A DNA stretch of 64,000 nucleotides, taken from assembly GCA_965197665.1 (NCBI GenBank), contig CBDANO010000002.1, forward strand, positions 124,001-188,000. Reading direction: 5' to 3'. This stretch comes from CBDANO01 sp965197665. Its GTDB lineage: Bacteria > Chloroflexota > Dehalococcoidia > Lucifugimonadales > UBA3495. Shown here one piece after another: positions 26,308 through 37,267 of this stretch (position 1 is the stretch's first letter; each line of letters starts with the position of its first letter). Under the pieces are notes generated by a model. It ran no database searches. It was not told the origin of the DNA and worked only from the letters and a program-made list of their open reading frames with translations. The translations under genes and the position numbers were made by a program.

Positions 26308-27693
26308 TCATCGAGCGGGGGTTTGTTGTGTAGCTATGGTGTCATCCCGCGTCCGGTCAGTTAGTTCCTCCAATCGAGGACTGATGGCCACTGGGTAGTG
26401 AGGCGGGGCCGTCAGCGCTTTGAAATCTTGGCCCATTTTGCTGAAGTCTTGGCAGAAGCGCTCCCGGACCTGCTGCAACGGAGCGTGGGGACGGGTAAGC
26501 CTGCCTCCGTTCATTACTTCGGTCAATAGCGGAGTTCCCTCCAAGTCCCTCTCATCAGGCAGGCCAATCGTGTCCTTCTTGAATCGTCCGTTGCTGTCTT
26601 CACAGCGATAGACCTGCTTGGGCCCCGGCAGCGACTCTTTGTCCGTGCTTAGCTTCATCACAGGGCGGTGGTGGTAGCACACCAGTTTGTAAGCCATGTC
26701 CGACCAAGGAGCATCCGCTGAAACCCCGATCTTGGTCCCCGCCCCGAAAACATCTATGGGGGCGCCGGCCTCCACCAGAGCTTCTATCTGGTGCTCGTCA
26801 AGCCCCCCGCTGGCTATAATGCCGATATACTCCAGACCGGCGTCATCCAGTATCCGGCGGACTTGCCGGCTCAACGAATCGAAGTCCCCCGAGTCCAAGC
26901 GCACCCCCATTAGCCGGTGGCCCCGGGTCTCCATTTCCCGGGCCACTTCCGCGGCCCTCCGAGCGCCCAGCAGCGTGTCGTAGGTGTCCAGCAGAAGCAC
27001 CGTCCGCTGAGGAAAAGCCTCGGCGTAGGCCCGGAAGGCGGCCGATTCGGAATCGAAGCTGGAGATATAGGAGTGGGCCATGGTACCGGCGGGGGGGATG
27101 CCGTATCGTTGGGCCGCCAGTACGTTGCTGGTGGACTGGAACCCCGCAATATAGCTGCAACGGGCCATCTTCAACGCGGCGTCGGTACCCTGGGTGCGCC
27201 GGGAAGCGAAGTCGGTCAACACGCGGCCTTGGGCCGCCCAGACGCAGCGGGAAGCCTTGGTCGTCAACAGCGTCTGGAGGTTGATTTGGTTGACGATGAA
27301 AGTTTCGGCAAGCTGCGCCTCTATGATAGGGGCGGTCACCTCGAGCGGAGGCTCATTTGCGAAGAACAACCCGCCCTCGGGCATCGCTCGCACCGCGCCG
27401 GTAAAACGAATGCCCCCCAGGTATTCCAAGAAGTCCTCCGCAAAGAAACCGGTGGAACGAAGGTAGTCTAGGCTGGAGGCGCTCACGTGTAGGTTCGTGA
27501 GGTATTCCAGCACGTCCTCCAGTCCGGCGAACACGAAGTAGCTGCGGTCCGGCGGGTACTGCCGGATGAAAAGACTGAAGGTGGCCGGTTTGAACATGCC
27601 TTGCTTGAAAAAGGCTTGGGCCATGGTCAACTCATATAGGTCGGTGAACAAGCCCAGGTCTTCTTGAGGAAGGGGTAGTTTGGGTTTTTCCAT
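26308..27693 (-). CDS. pncB: Nicotinate phosphoribosyltransferase
   Basis: 461 residues. N-terminal LGLFTDLYELTMAQAFFKQG, FTGAVRAMPEGGLFFANEPP, SRRTQGTDAALKMARCSYIA, GTMAHSYISSFDSESAAFRA with the catalytic-type histidine, and LDSGDFDSLSRQVRRILDDA for phosphoribosyl binding. It makes nicotinate mononucleotide from nicotinate and PRPP for NAD salvage. It is a single gene on the minus strand, divergent from mtnA; no clear ribosome binding site precedes ATG 27693. Confidence 0.92.
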   Translation of the reverse strand: MEKPKLPLPQEDLGLFTDLYELTMAQAFFKQGMFKPATFSLFIRQYPPDRSYFVFAGLEDVLEYLTNLHVSASSLDYLRSTGFFAEDFLEYLGGIRFTGAVRAMPEGGLFFANEPPLEVTAPIIEAQLAETFIVNQINLQTLLTTKASRCVWAAQGRVLTDFASRRTQGTDAALKMARCSYIAGFQSTSNVLAAQRYGIPPAGTMAHSYISSFDSESAAFRAYAEAFPQRTVLLLDTYDTLLGARRAAEVAREMETRGHRLMGVRLDSGDFDSLSRQVRRILDDAGLEYIGIIASGGLDEHQIEALVEAGAPIDVFGAGTKIGVSADAPWSDMAYKLVCYHHRPVMKLSTDKESLPGPKQVYRCEDSNGRFKKDTIGLPDERDLEGTPLLTEVMNGGRLTRPHAPLQQVRERFCQDFSKMGQDFKALTAPPHYPVAISPRLEELTDRTRDDTIATQQTPAR

Positions 27694-27878
27694 TAGTCAA
27701 TTGGAGGACCGTTCGAGGAGTTACTGGTGGAAACCATTATGTTGGTACTTGGAAAAGGCTGTCAACTTAAGCCGGACCCGGTCCGCCGGCCCATGACCAA
27801 AGCCCGGACCGTCCTTCTCCGTCCGGCAAAGGGAGCAAGGGTCGGGCGCTCCCCCGAGTTTAGCGGAAGTTACTCGCC

Positions 27879-27907
27879 TTGACAGGGTGGGCTGCCCTTA
27901 GTAACAT
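27879..27907 (+). promoter_or_regulatory. Promoter of the SAM-cycle operon
   Basis: Perfect TTGACA (27879-27884), 17-base spacer, TAACAT (27902-27907). The predicted start near 27914 places the whole SAM riboswitch (from 27940) in the transcript. Confidence 0.7.
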
Positions 27908-27939
27908 GAACCAGTTAACAACTTGGGGAAAGACCGAAA

Positions 27940-28103
27940 CCCTTTATCCGTAACGGCGGAGGGGGCGGCCCGGCTAGTCCTGGCAACCGGTCCCGTGTTG
28001 GGGCGCCGGCGGGCTGCGGCGCCGCTTCCGGCACCTGCCGGTTGGACGAAAGATGAGGGGCTTGGGAAAAGTTTCAGCTTCTCGCCATGAGGAGCTTTTT
28101 TTT
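27940..28103 (+). promoter_or_regulatory. SAM-I riboswitch with terminator platform
   Basis: Conserved parts in order: P1 5' strand CCCTTTATC (27940-27948), GGCGGAGGG (27955-27963), GGCCC, CCTGGCAACCGG (27979-27990), long P3-type hairpin GGCGCCG/CGGCGCC, GGCACCTGCC (28030-28039) and P1 3' strand GATGAGGGG (28052-28060). P1 closes with G-U wobbles. The platform shows a terminator stem GCTTCTC/GAGGAGC (28077-28083 with 28089-28095) followed by eight T (28096-28103). AGGGGCT of P1 can instead pair with AGCTTCT of the terminator, giving the alternative antiterminator. High SAM should therefore stop transcription before mtnA. Confidence 0.88.
28077..28103 (+). terminator. Riboswitch-controlled intrinsic terminator
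   Basis: Seven-pair stem with loop GCCAT and a T8 tail directly before mtnA; its 5' arm is shared with the antiterminator of the SAM-I riboswitch. Confidence 0.85.
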
Positions 28104-28115
28104 GGCCGGAAAAAC

Positions 28116-29207
<1,092 letters not shown>

Positions 29208-29322
29208 CTTTGGCGCACCGGTCCCCACCGGACAAAATCCCTCAGGAGCGTGTGGGCCGCTCTGCAACTTTTCCTTGGATTGAAAACAACACGGCCTAGC
29301 CGGATCAGCGTCGTCGGGTTAG

Positions 29323-30186
29323 ATGAAAGAAGCAACGATAGCAGTCATAGGAGGCAGCGGCCTGTATGGCATGGAAGGCTTGCGCGGCGTGGAATTTGTC
29401 GAGATTGACACTCCCTTCGGCAAGCCAAGCGACGCCATAGCCGTGGGGTTCCTGAACGATGTCGCCGTGGCCTTCCTGCCGCGGCACGGCCGGGGGCACC
29501 GGTTCAATCCGACTCACATCCCCGTTCGAGCAAACATATACGCGCTGAAAAGCTTGGGAGTCCAACGGGTGATCTCGGTCAGCGCGGTGGGCAGCCTAAA
29601 AGAGGAGTTCGCGCCGCTGGACTTGGTGATACCCGATCAGTTGATCGACCGTACCCGGCAGCGGGACAGCACTTTCTTCGATCAGGGTATGGTGGCCCAC
29701 GTCGGTCTTGCCGACCCGTTCTGCCCGGCAATCAGTGGCGTGCTGCGGCAAGGCGCCCAAGACTTGGGGCAAAAAGTGCACTCGGGTGGGACCATGGTGG
29801 TAATGGAGGGGCCGGCCTTTTCTACTAGGGCCGAGTCCTTCATGTACCGTTCCTGGGGCGCCGACATCATCGGCATGACCGCCCTCCCCGAAGCCAAGCT
29901 GGCCCGGGAAGCGGAAATGTGCTACTCCACCATGGCGTGGATAACAGACTATGACTGTTGGCATCAAGAGGCAGAACCGGTTTCGGTAGAGATGGTAGTT
30001 GGTAATCTTAGGAAGAACGCGGCCTCCTCCATAGAGTTGCTGCGGAGGGTCATCCCCGACCTGAACGGTGAAAGGGACTGCCGCTGCGCCTCGGCCCTGA
30101 AGGACGCTATCATCACGCCGGCGGTTAGTGTCGACGACGCCTTCAAACGGAAGATGGCCCCATTGGTGAGCAAATATTTGGACTGA
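29323..30186 (+). CDS. mtnP: S-methyl-5'-thioadenosine phosphorylase
   Basis: 287 residues, PNP/MTAP family: IAVIGGSGLYGMEG, LPRHGRGHRFNPTHIPVRAN, ISVSAVGSLKEEFAPLDLVI, MEGPAFSTRAES, DIIGMTALPEAKLAREAEMC and ITDYDCWH. It cleaves methylthioadenosine with phosphate to adenine and methylthioribose-1-phosphate, the substrate of MtnA. It lies 115 bases after mtnA with no terminator between, so it is likely to be under the same riboswitch. Confidence 0.93.
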   Translation: MKEATIAVIGGSGLYGMEGLRGVEFVEIDTPFGKPSDAIAVGFLNDVAVAFLPRHGRGHRFNPTHIPVRANIYALKSLGVQRVISVSAVGSLKEEFAPLDLVIPDQLIDRTRQRDSTFFDQGMVAHVGLADPFCPAISGVLRQGAQDLGQKVHSGGTMVVMEGPAFSTRAESFMYRSWGADIIGMTALPEAKLAREAEMCYSTMAWITDYDCWHQEAEPVSVEMVVGNLRKNAASSIELLRRVIPDLNGERDCRCASALKDAIITPAVSVDDAFKRKMAPLVSKYLD

Positions 30187-30252
30187 CGTTCAGCTTGAAT
30201 TCCCATTTAATGCCACTATCAGGTTCCCCATTCAAGTTCCAAGGAGGAGGCC

Positions 30253-30612
30253 ATGCCCAGGCAAGACCCGGGTGAACCCTACTACAGAGTAGATTCGAAT
30301 GAGGCTAGATCGATGCTGGACGCGGACCCGGAAAACACGGTGATAGTGGACGTGCGCCGGGATGACGAGTGGGTGAGCGGACACGTTACCGGCGCGATAC
30401 ACGTTCCCATAGACGACCTGGCCGACCGCATCGACCAAGTACCGCAGAACAAGAAGGTCCTGTTCATATGCGCCGCCGGGGTGCGCAGCGGCCTCGCCTG
30501 CGAACTAGCCGCCTCCATGGGTTACGACTCCGAGAACCTGTATAACGTGGAAGACGGCACCCCCTTCTGGATTGAAGGAAATCATCCCACGTCCTACGGT
30601 GATGACCCCTAG
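30253..30612 (+). CDS. Rhodanese-domain protein
   Basis: 119 residues, one rhodanese domain with active-site cysteine in ICAAGVRSGLACELA and the CH2A-like VIVDVRRDDEWVSGHVTGAI. Single-domain rhodaneses carry persulfide sulfur. AAGGAGGAGG precedes ATG 30253. Its place between MTA phosphorylase and adenosylhomocysteinase suggests a role in sulfur handling linked to the SAM cycle, but this is inference. Confidence 0.88.
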   Translation: MPRQDPGEPYYRVDSNEARSMLDADPENTVIVDVRRDDEWVSGHVTGAIHVPIDDLADRIDQVPQNKKVLFICAAGVRSGLACELAASMGYDSENLYNVEDGTPFWIEGNHPTSYGDDP

Positions 30613-30691
30613 CTCAACGGCGTTATCTCCAAGCCGGCTCCCAGTCCATCATGGCTGATAGCCATCGACACTAAATCGAAGAGGTACATAA

Positions 30692-31963
<1,272 letters not shown>

Positions 31964-31990
31964 TCCTCACCCTAGACAGGAGATAAGTCA

Positions 31991-33220
31991 ATGCCGAATC
32001 TATTTAGCGAATCGCCTAAGTATCTGCTCACGTCGGAGTCGGTCACCGAGGGTCACCCGGACAAACTGTGCGACCAGATATCCGACGCGGTCCTCGACGC
32101 CGTGATGAGCAATGACCCTATGGGCCGCGTAGCCTGCGAGACCGGCGTCACCAACGGTTTGGTCGTGGTAATGGGGGAGATAACCACTTCTTCCTACGTG
32201 GACGTGCCCGGAATCGTCCGGGATACCCTGAGAAAAGCCGGCTACGTCAATCCGGAGTACGGAATCGATGCCAAGAGTTGCGGTATCGCGGTGGCTGTCC
32301 AAGAGCAGTCCCCCGATATTAACGCCGGTGTCAGCCGCGCCATAGAAGTCAGAAACCAAGCCCAAGGAGATGGCGGGCATCAGGACTTGGACACCATTGG
32401 CGCCGGTGACCAAGGCATGATGGTGGGCTTCGCTTGTAACGAGACGCCGGAATTGATGCCGCTGACCGTCAGCCTATCCCACCGTCTGGTCAAGCAGCTG
32501 AGCATCGTGCGGAAAGAGGGGGAATTACCCTACCTGAGGCCCGACGGCAAGTCTCAAGTGACGGTGGAATACCGCTACGGAGTCCCCCACCGGGTTGATA
32601 CGGTGGTGATCTCCGCGCAGCACGACCCGGAAGTCGATAACGACCGGTTGGCCCAGGACATAACCGAAAAAGTAATCCGAAAAGTCGTTCCTGATTACTT
32701 GGTCGACGACGACACCAGGATCATCGTCAACCCCAGCGGGCGCTTCGAAATAGGCGGCCCGGCCGGTGATTCTGGGCTTACCGGCCGCAAGATCCTGGTC
32801 GATACCTACGGCGGCATCGCCAGGCACGGGGGAGGAGCGTTCTCCGGTAAGGACCCGACCAAGGTAGACCGGTCTGCGGCTTATGCGGCCCGCTACGTCG
32901 CCAAGAACCTGGTGGCGGCCGGACTGGCCGACCGGGCCGAAGTGCTGGTGTCTTACGCCATCGGCATGGCCAATCCCATTTCCGTCTCCGTCGAGACCTT
33001 CGATACCAACCGGGTTGACAGCGACACCATCCATAGTCTGGTAGCCAAGCATTTCGATTTGCGCCCGGCCGCTATCATCCGCGACCTGAACCTGCGGCGG
33101 CCCATATACGGGCCGGTCGCCGCCTACGGCCACTTTGGCCGTGAAGAGCTGGACTTGACTTGGGAACGCACCGACAAGGCCGCAGCCCTCCGCGTCGACG
33201 CCGGGCTGCCTCCCGATTGA
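31991..33220 (+). CDS. metK: S-adenosylmethionine synthetase
   Basis: 409 residues: [20 protein letters not shown] at the N-terminus, [60 protein letters not shown] and the [17 protein letters not shown] end. It makes SAM from methionine and ATP. AGGAGA lies 7 bases before the ATG. As the last SAM-cycle gene downstream of a SAM-I riboswitch it would be shut off by its own product. Confidence 0.96.
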   Translation: MPNLFSESPKYLLTSESVTEGHPDKLCDQISDAVLDAVMSNDPMGRVACETGVTNGLVVVMGEITTSSYVDVPGIVRDTLRKAGYVNPEYGIDAKSCGIAVAVQEQSPDINAGVSRAIEVRNQAQGDGGHQDLDTIGAGDQGMMVGFACNETPELMPLTVSLSHRLVKQLSIVRKEGELPYLRPDGKSQVTVEYRYGVPHRVDTVVISAQHDPEVDNDRLAQDITEKVIRKVVPDYLVDDDTRIIVNPSGRFEIGGPAGDSGLTGRKILVDTYGGIARHGGGAFSGKDPTKVDRSAAYAARYVAKNLVAAGLADRAEVLVSYAIGMANPISVSVETFDTNRVDSDTIHSLVAKHFDLRPAAIIRDLNLRRPIYGPVAAYGHFGREELDLTWERTDKAAALRVDAGLPPD

Positions 33221-33259
33221 TGTGACCGGCTTAGACCCGGCGCGCCCGGTGAATCTCGG

Positions 33260-33288
33260 TTGACTTTTCCTGGGCATGATGATACGCT
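33260..33288 (+). promoter_or_regulatory. Putative promoter before the SCP2 gene
   Basis: TTGACT (33260-33265), 17-base spacer and TACGCT (33283-33288) 40-70 bases after metK; the start codon ATG 33296 would be nearly leaderless. Confidence 0.35.
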
Positions 33289-33295
33289 CCCGCCG

Positions 33296-33727
33296 ATGGC
33301 AAGCTCCCCGAAAGACCACCCTCTTCCAGAATCCGGGAGTTTCCTCGACGTTATGGAGCGGACCATCCAACTGGTTGGCGACAACGTCCCGAGGGGCACT
33401 CTTCAGAAAGTAGCGGAGGCCGTCAGCGCCCTCGAGTTGGACTTCCCGGATTACGGCGCCCGCATATACTTTCTGATAAGCAACGAAGGCGTCGTAAACT
33501 GCGCTAGGGAGCGGCCCGGCACGGTTGACAGCGCCATCGTTATGGACGCCTCAACATTCCACAAAGCTGCCTGCGGCTCAACTAACCTTGGTACCGCCTT
33601 GATGATGGGCAAGCTGTCCATCACCGGCGTTCCCGCTTTGAGCCTGACCAAATTCACTCCTCTCCTCAAACCCTTTCTAAACAGCTACCTCCAAGCCTGT
33701 TCTGAGTTCAATGGCTCAACCACCTGA
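33296..33727 (+). CDS. SCP2 sterol-binding-domain-like protein
   Basis: 143 residues. A central pattern ARIYFLISNEGVVNCARERP followed by AIVMDASTFHKAACGSTNLG and LMMGKLSITGVPALSLTKFT is that of a single SCP2 (sterol carrier protein 2) domain, which binds lipid or acyl-CoA in a hydrophobic tunnel. ATG 33296 is preferred to a TTG at 33260 that is part of a promoter-like sequence. Its 3' end overlaps the next gene by 17 bases, so the two are probably co-expressed. Confidence 0.72.
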   Translation: MASSPKDHPLPESGSFLDVMERTIQLVGDNVPRGTLQKVAEAVSALELDFPDYGARIYFLISNEGVVNCARERPGTVDSAIVMDASTFHKAACGSTNLGTALMMGKLSITGVPALSLTKFTPLLKPFLNSYLQACSEFNGSTT

Positions 33728-34739
33728 AGTCCGCTTCGTCCAAGAAGCGGACGGAGACTTGGAGCACTTGGCTGGGCGGACCATCGCTGTAGTCGGGTAT
33801 GGCAACCTGGGAAGGTCCCTGTGCCTCAACATGAGAGACAGCGGCCTCGACTCCATCATTGTGGGCGAGTTGGACGGGCCGGCGAAGGAACGGGCACTGG
33901 CCGACGGCTTCCGAGCCGAACCTACCGCCCGGGCGGCCTCCGAAGCTGACATCGTCTTCATATTGGTGCCCGATGAACTGACCGCCCGGATCTACAGCGA
34001 CGAATTGGCGTCGGGTTTGCGGCCCGGCTGCTCCCTGGTGTTCGCCTCCGGTTACAGCCTGGCCTTTGAGCAAGTCAAGCCGGCCCGGGACCTGAACGTC
34101 ATGTTGCTTGCGCCCCGGATGTTGGGCGTGGCCGTTCGGGAACTCTACGAGAATGGCTCGGGATTTCCTTCCTTCGTTTCCTTGGAGCAGGACGCCACCG
34201 GCGAGGGTTGGCAGATCCTTTGCGCTCTGGCCAAAGCCATCGGTTCCTTGAGGGTCGGCGCCATTGAGATCAGCGCCGCTCAGGAGGCCTACCTGGACCT
34301 CTTCGTGGAGCAGACGATAGGCCCGGACCTGGCGGGGGCCGTTATGACCGCCTTTCAAGTGGGGATGGAAGCCGGACTGCCGCCGGAAGCCCTCGTGCTG
34401 GAGCTCTACATGTCGGGCGAGGTGGGAAGGTCCTTCCAGGCGATGGCGGACTTGGGGTTCTTTCACCAGACCAAGCTTCATGGCTTTGCTGCGGCTTTTG
34501 GCGGCATGATCCGGTTCATGAGCCTCGAACAGGAGTCCCGCCAGAGGAACTACCAGCAGGTTCTGGCGGAAATAAAGAAAGGCGACTTTGCCGACGCTTT
34601 AGACTTGGAAGTCCAATCTGGGTTCCAGTCTAACGCCTTGCTTACCGAGATGTTGGGGGAAGATAACCCCATCAACATTGCCGAAAAGCGGCTGCGAAGC
34701 TCTATGCGTTTGAACGGCGCGTCCGAGACCGGCGCCTAG
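33711..34739 (+). CDS. Ketol-acid-reductoisomerase-like protein, divergent
   Basis: 342 residues. The N-terminal half is a Rossmann domain (TIAVVGYGNLGRSLCLNMRD, ADIVFILVPDE) and the C-terminal half is the knotted helical domain of KARI (AAQEAYLDLFVEQTIG with the Asp and Glu metal-ligand pair, GMEAGLPPEALVLELYMSGE). The KARI motif APKGPGH appears here as APRMLGV, so the conserved lysine and the GPG loop are lost. It is not near ilvB/ilvN/ilvD. A true isoleucine/valine enzyme is doubtful; a reductase or isomerase on another 2-hydroxy or 2-keto acid is possible. It overlaps the SCP2-like gene. Confidence 0.75.
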   Translation: MAQPPEVRFVQEADGDLEHLAGRTIAVVGYGNLGRSLCLNMRDSGLDSIIVGELDGPAKERALADGFRAEPTARAASEADIVFILVPDELTARIYSDELASGLRPGCSLVFASGYSLAFEQVKPARDLNVMLLAPRMLGVAVRELYENGSGFPSFVSLEQDATGEGWQILCALAKAIGSLRVGAIEISAAQEAYLDLFVEQTIGPDLAGAVMTAFQVGMEAGLPPEALVLELYMSGEVGRSFQAMADLGFFHQTKLHGFAAAFGGMIRFMSLEQESRQRNYQQVLAEIKKGDFADALDLEVQSGFQSNALLTEMLGEDNPINIAEKRLRSSMRLNGASETGA

Positions 34740-34787
34740 GGAAAGCCGCTTCATGCTTCAGACTAGGGTTAGGAGCCGACAAGGCCT

Positions 34788-36197
34788 CTGAAGATCAAGT
34801 TCGGGACCGACGGCTGGCGAGCCGTAATCGCCGAAGACTTCACCTTCCACAACGTAGCCCGTTGCGCCCAGGGCCTGGCGGATTACTTGAATTCCCTTGA
34901 TGCCGCCGGCCGGGGACTCGTGGTGGGTTATGACACCCGCTTTCTATCCAGGAGCTTTGCCGAGACTGTCGCTCAAGTATGCGCCGGCAACGGGGTCAAG
35001 GTTTACCTCAGTAAGAAAGCGGCGCCTACGCCGATTGTAAGCTTCAACGTATTACACCACCAAGCGGCGGGCGCCGCGATAATCACCGCGAGCCATAACC
35101 CCGCAATCTGGAACGGGTTCAAGTTCAAGTCCGAGCACGCCGGCAGCGCCACCGAGGAAGTCACTAACCGGCTGGAGGCAGCCATCGAAGCGGCGGCCCC
35201 GCCCCGGTCGGTCGCTCTGGACCGGGCCCGGGAAGAAGGCTTCCTCGTGGAGATGGACCCCGACCCACCGTACCTGGAAGCGGTCAGCCGCTTGGTGGAC
35301 TTGCCTGCCATTCGGGAAGCGGGGCTGTCGGTTCTCGTGGATGCTATGCACGGTGCCGGGGCAGGCTACTTCCCGGCTCTACTTTCCGGGGCCGCCGCCG
35401 CGGTAAGCGAGATGCGCGGAGACCCTAATCCGACCTTCCCCGGCATGAACCAGCCGGAACCCATCGCCCACAACCTGGCGTCTCTCATCGAGGGAGTGCG
35501 GGCGGAGAAACGGTCCATCGGGCTGGCGTTGGACGGTGACGCTGACCGGCTGGGCGTGGTCGATGAGGACGGGCGATTCGTTACCACCCTCCAAGTGTTT
35601 TCGTTGCTGGCCCTTTACCTATTGGAAAGCAAGGGCCGGCGGGGCCCTCTGGTTAAAGGCGTCACTTCTTCTATGATGCTGAACGAATTGGGGCGGAAGT
35701 TTAACGTGGACGTCCACGAAATGGGAGTGGGCTTCAAGTACATCGGCCCCAAGATGTCCCGGGTAGACGCCCTGATTGGGGGCGAAGAAAGCGGGGGATT
35801 TGCCTTCCGGGGCCATATTCCGGAGCGGGACGGTATCTTGAGCGGGCTTTACATCCTGGAATACATGGCCCTGACGGGCAAGTCCCCTTCCCAATTGGTC
35901 GAGCATTTGTTTGCCCAAGTAGGCCCCCACCATTACAACCGGCGGGACGTGCCCTTCAATCCCCAAGACCGGGAACGAATCGAAGAGCGCATCAAGAGCG
36001 GCGATCTGAAAGAGCTTGCCGGGATGCCGGTGCTTGGCATCGACGAGATAGATGGGCGTAGGCTGATTTTCGACCGGGGATGGTTGGCCTGCCGGTTCTC
36101 GGGCACCGAGCCGCTGCTCCGCATCTACGCTGAAGCCGACCGGCCGGAAAAGGTGGAAGCGCTGCTGGACGCCGCCGCGGAATACTTGGGTGTCTGA
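34788..36197 (+). CDS. Phosphoglucomutase/phosphomannomutase family protein, probable CTG start
   Basis: 469 residues if started at CTG 34788. The segment right after it, KIKFGTDGWRAVIAEDF, is the family's conserved N-terminus, yet no ATG, GTG or TTG in frame precedes it after the TAG at 34770-34772; the first usual start, TTG 34887, would cut off 33 conserved residues. AGGAG lies at 34771-34775. Other motifs: ITASHNP with phosphoserine, LDGDADRLG metal loop, GGEESGG sugar loop and RFSGTEPLLRIY phosphate loop. It interconverts hexose-1- and hexose-6-phosphates (glucosamine, glucose or mannose). Confidence 0.85.
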   Translation: MKIKFGTDGWRAVIAEDFTFHNVARCAQGLADYLNSLDAAGRGLVVGYDTRFLSRSFAETVAQVCAGNGVKVYLSKKAAPTPIVSFNVLHHQAAGAAIITASHNPAIWNGFKFKSEHAGSATEEVTNRLEAAIEAAAPPRSVALDRAREEGFLVEMDPDPPYLEAVSRLVDLPAIREAGLSVLVDAMHGAGAGYFPALLSGAAAAVSEMRGDPNPTFPGMNQPEPIAHNLASLIEGVRAEKRSIGLALDGDADRLGVVDEDGRFVTTLQVFSLLALYLLESKGRRGPLVKGVTSSMMLNELGRKFNVDVHEMGVGFKYIGPKMSRVDALIGGEESGGFAFRGHIPERDGILSGLYILEYMALTGKSPSQLVEHLFAQVGPHHYNRRDVPFNPQDRERIEERIKSGDLKELAGMPVLGIDEIDGRRLIFDRGWLACRFSGTEPLLRIYAEADRPEKVEALLDAAAEYLGV

Positions 36198-36270
36198 CGC
36201 TTAGCCAACACTGTCTCGAGCACCCCAGAGGCTAGTCCGGAGGCAGGCAGCCGGCGGCGTTGGCGGGACT

Positions 36271-36681
36271 CTAACGCTTGGTGTACTGGGGCGCGCGGCG
36301 GGCCCTTTTCAGTCCGTACTTCTTGCTTTCTTTGATCCGGGGGTCCCGGGTAATCAAGCCTTGGCGGCGCAAGCCTGCCTTGAGTCCCGGGTCGTAAGCC
36401 ACCAAGGCCCGAGCAATCCCGTGGCGAATGGCTTGGGCTTGAGAATGAACGCCGCCGCCCTGAGCTCGAATGATAACCCGGAACCGGTTGTTGGTGTCAC
36501 TGACTGTGAATGGCTCGGTGACAATGTTTTGCCACGGGGCCCAGTTGAAGTATTCGTCCATAGGCTTGTTGTTGATCAGGATGGGGCCTCCCTCATCCAG
36601 GTACAGCCTGACCTTGGCGATGGACGTTTTCCGTTTGCCGGTGCCGTAATAGTATTCTTGCTGGGCGCTAGCCTGTACCAA
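36271..36681 (-). CDS. rpsI: Ribosomal protein S9
   Basis: 136 residues: YYGTGKRKTSIAKVRLY at the N-terminus, GGGVHSQAQAIRHGIARAL, and the basic tail KRARRAPQYTKR that reaches the P-site tRNA. It is the last gene of the long minus-strand ribosomal group, 9 bases after rplM. It is convergent with the phosphohexomutase gene; no terminator hairpin was seen in the 73-bp gap. Confidence 0.97.
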   Translation of the reverse strand: MVQASAQQEYYYGTGKRKTSIAKVRLYLDEGGPILINNKPMDEYFNWAPWQNIVTEPFTVSDTNNRFRVIIRAQGGGVHSQAQAIRHGIARALVAYDPGLKAGLRRQGLITRDPRIKESKKYGLKRARRAPQYTKR

Positions 36682-36690
36682 CCTAATTAC

Positions 36691-37137
36691 CTACCCTTCG
36701 TCTTTTTGTGACGGGCCGGCCGCCTGCGCTTGATGGGGATGTTCCGGCCCGGAGTATACCTTTAGCCGCCGCAGCATTTGACGGCCTTGGTGATTACGAG
36801 GCAGCATACCCTTGACCGCCAACTCGATGACCCGCTCCGGGTGGGACTCGATCATGTCGCGCAGCCGGAAGGTCTTGAGATTGCCGACGTAGCCGCTGTG
36901 CCGGTAGTACAGCTTTTGAAGTAGTTTGCGCCCGGTTACTCTAATCCTCGCGGCGTTCAACACCACCACGTAGTCGCCGGTGGCGACGTTGGGACTGTAC
37001 GTTGGCTTGTCCTTGCCCTGCAACGCCACCGATATATTCCGGGCAATCCGCCCTAGGGTCTGCCCGGTGGCGTCAATTACCCGCCACTCGGCCGGTACTT
37101 CTCCAGGTTTGGGAAAGTAGGTGCTGGTCCTTTTCAC
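36691..37137 (-). CDS. rplM: Ribosomal protein L13
   Basis: 148 residues from GTG 37137: WRVIDATGQTLGRIARNISV, GDYVVVLNAARIRVTGRKLL and AVKGMLPRNHQGRQMLRRLK. L13 is an early-assembling 23S rRNA binder. It forms the usual rplM-rpsI pair, and follows truA after a 130-bp gap, which may contain its own promoter (an AT-rich TATGATAACAT lies near 37195). Confidence 0.97.
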   Translation of the reverse strand: MKRTSTYFPKPGEVPAEWRVIDATGQTLGRIARNISVALQGKDKPTYSPNVATGDYVVVLNAARIRVTGRKLLQKLYYRHSGYVGNLKTFRLRDMIESHPERVIELAVKGMLPRNHQGRQMLRRLKVYSGPEHPHQAQAAGPSQKDEG

Positions 37138-37267
37138 GTCACCCGCGTCCTTTAGTATCCGCCCCTGCTGATGCAGCGCAGAGGCAGCATGTTATCATAT
37201 GCTCGCAGCCCGCCGCTACTTGTTTTATTGCCGCCTGAGCCCCAAAGTTCCGGCAACCAACCTCACT

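Noticed and set aside
28053..28115. ATG 28053 as start of mtnA (384 residues)
   Set aside because: The codon is within the P1 3' strand of the SAM-I riboswitch and upstream of its terminator; the extra residues have no family match.
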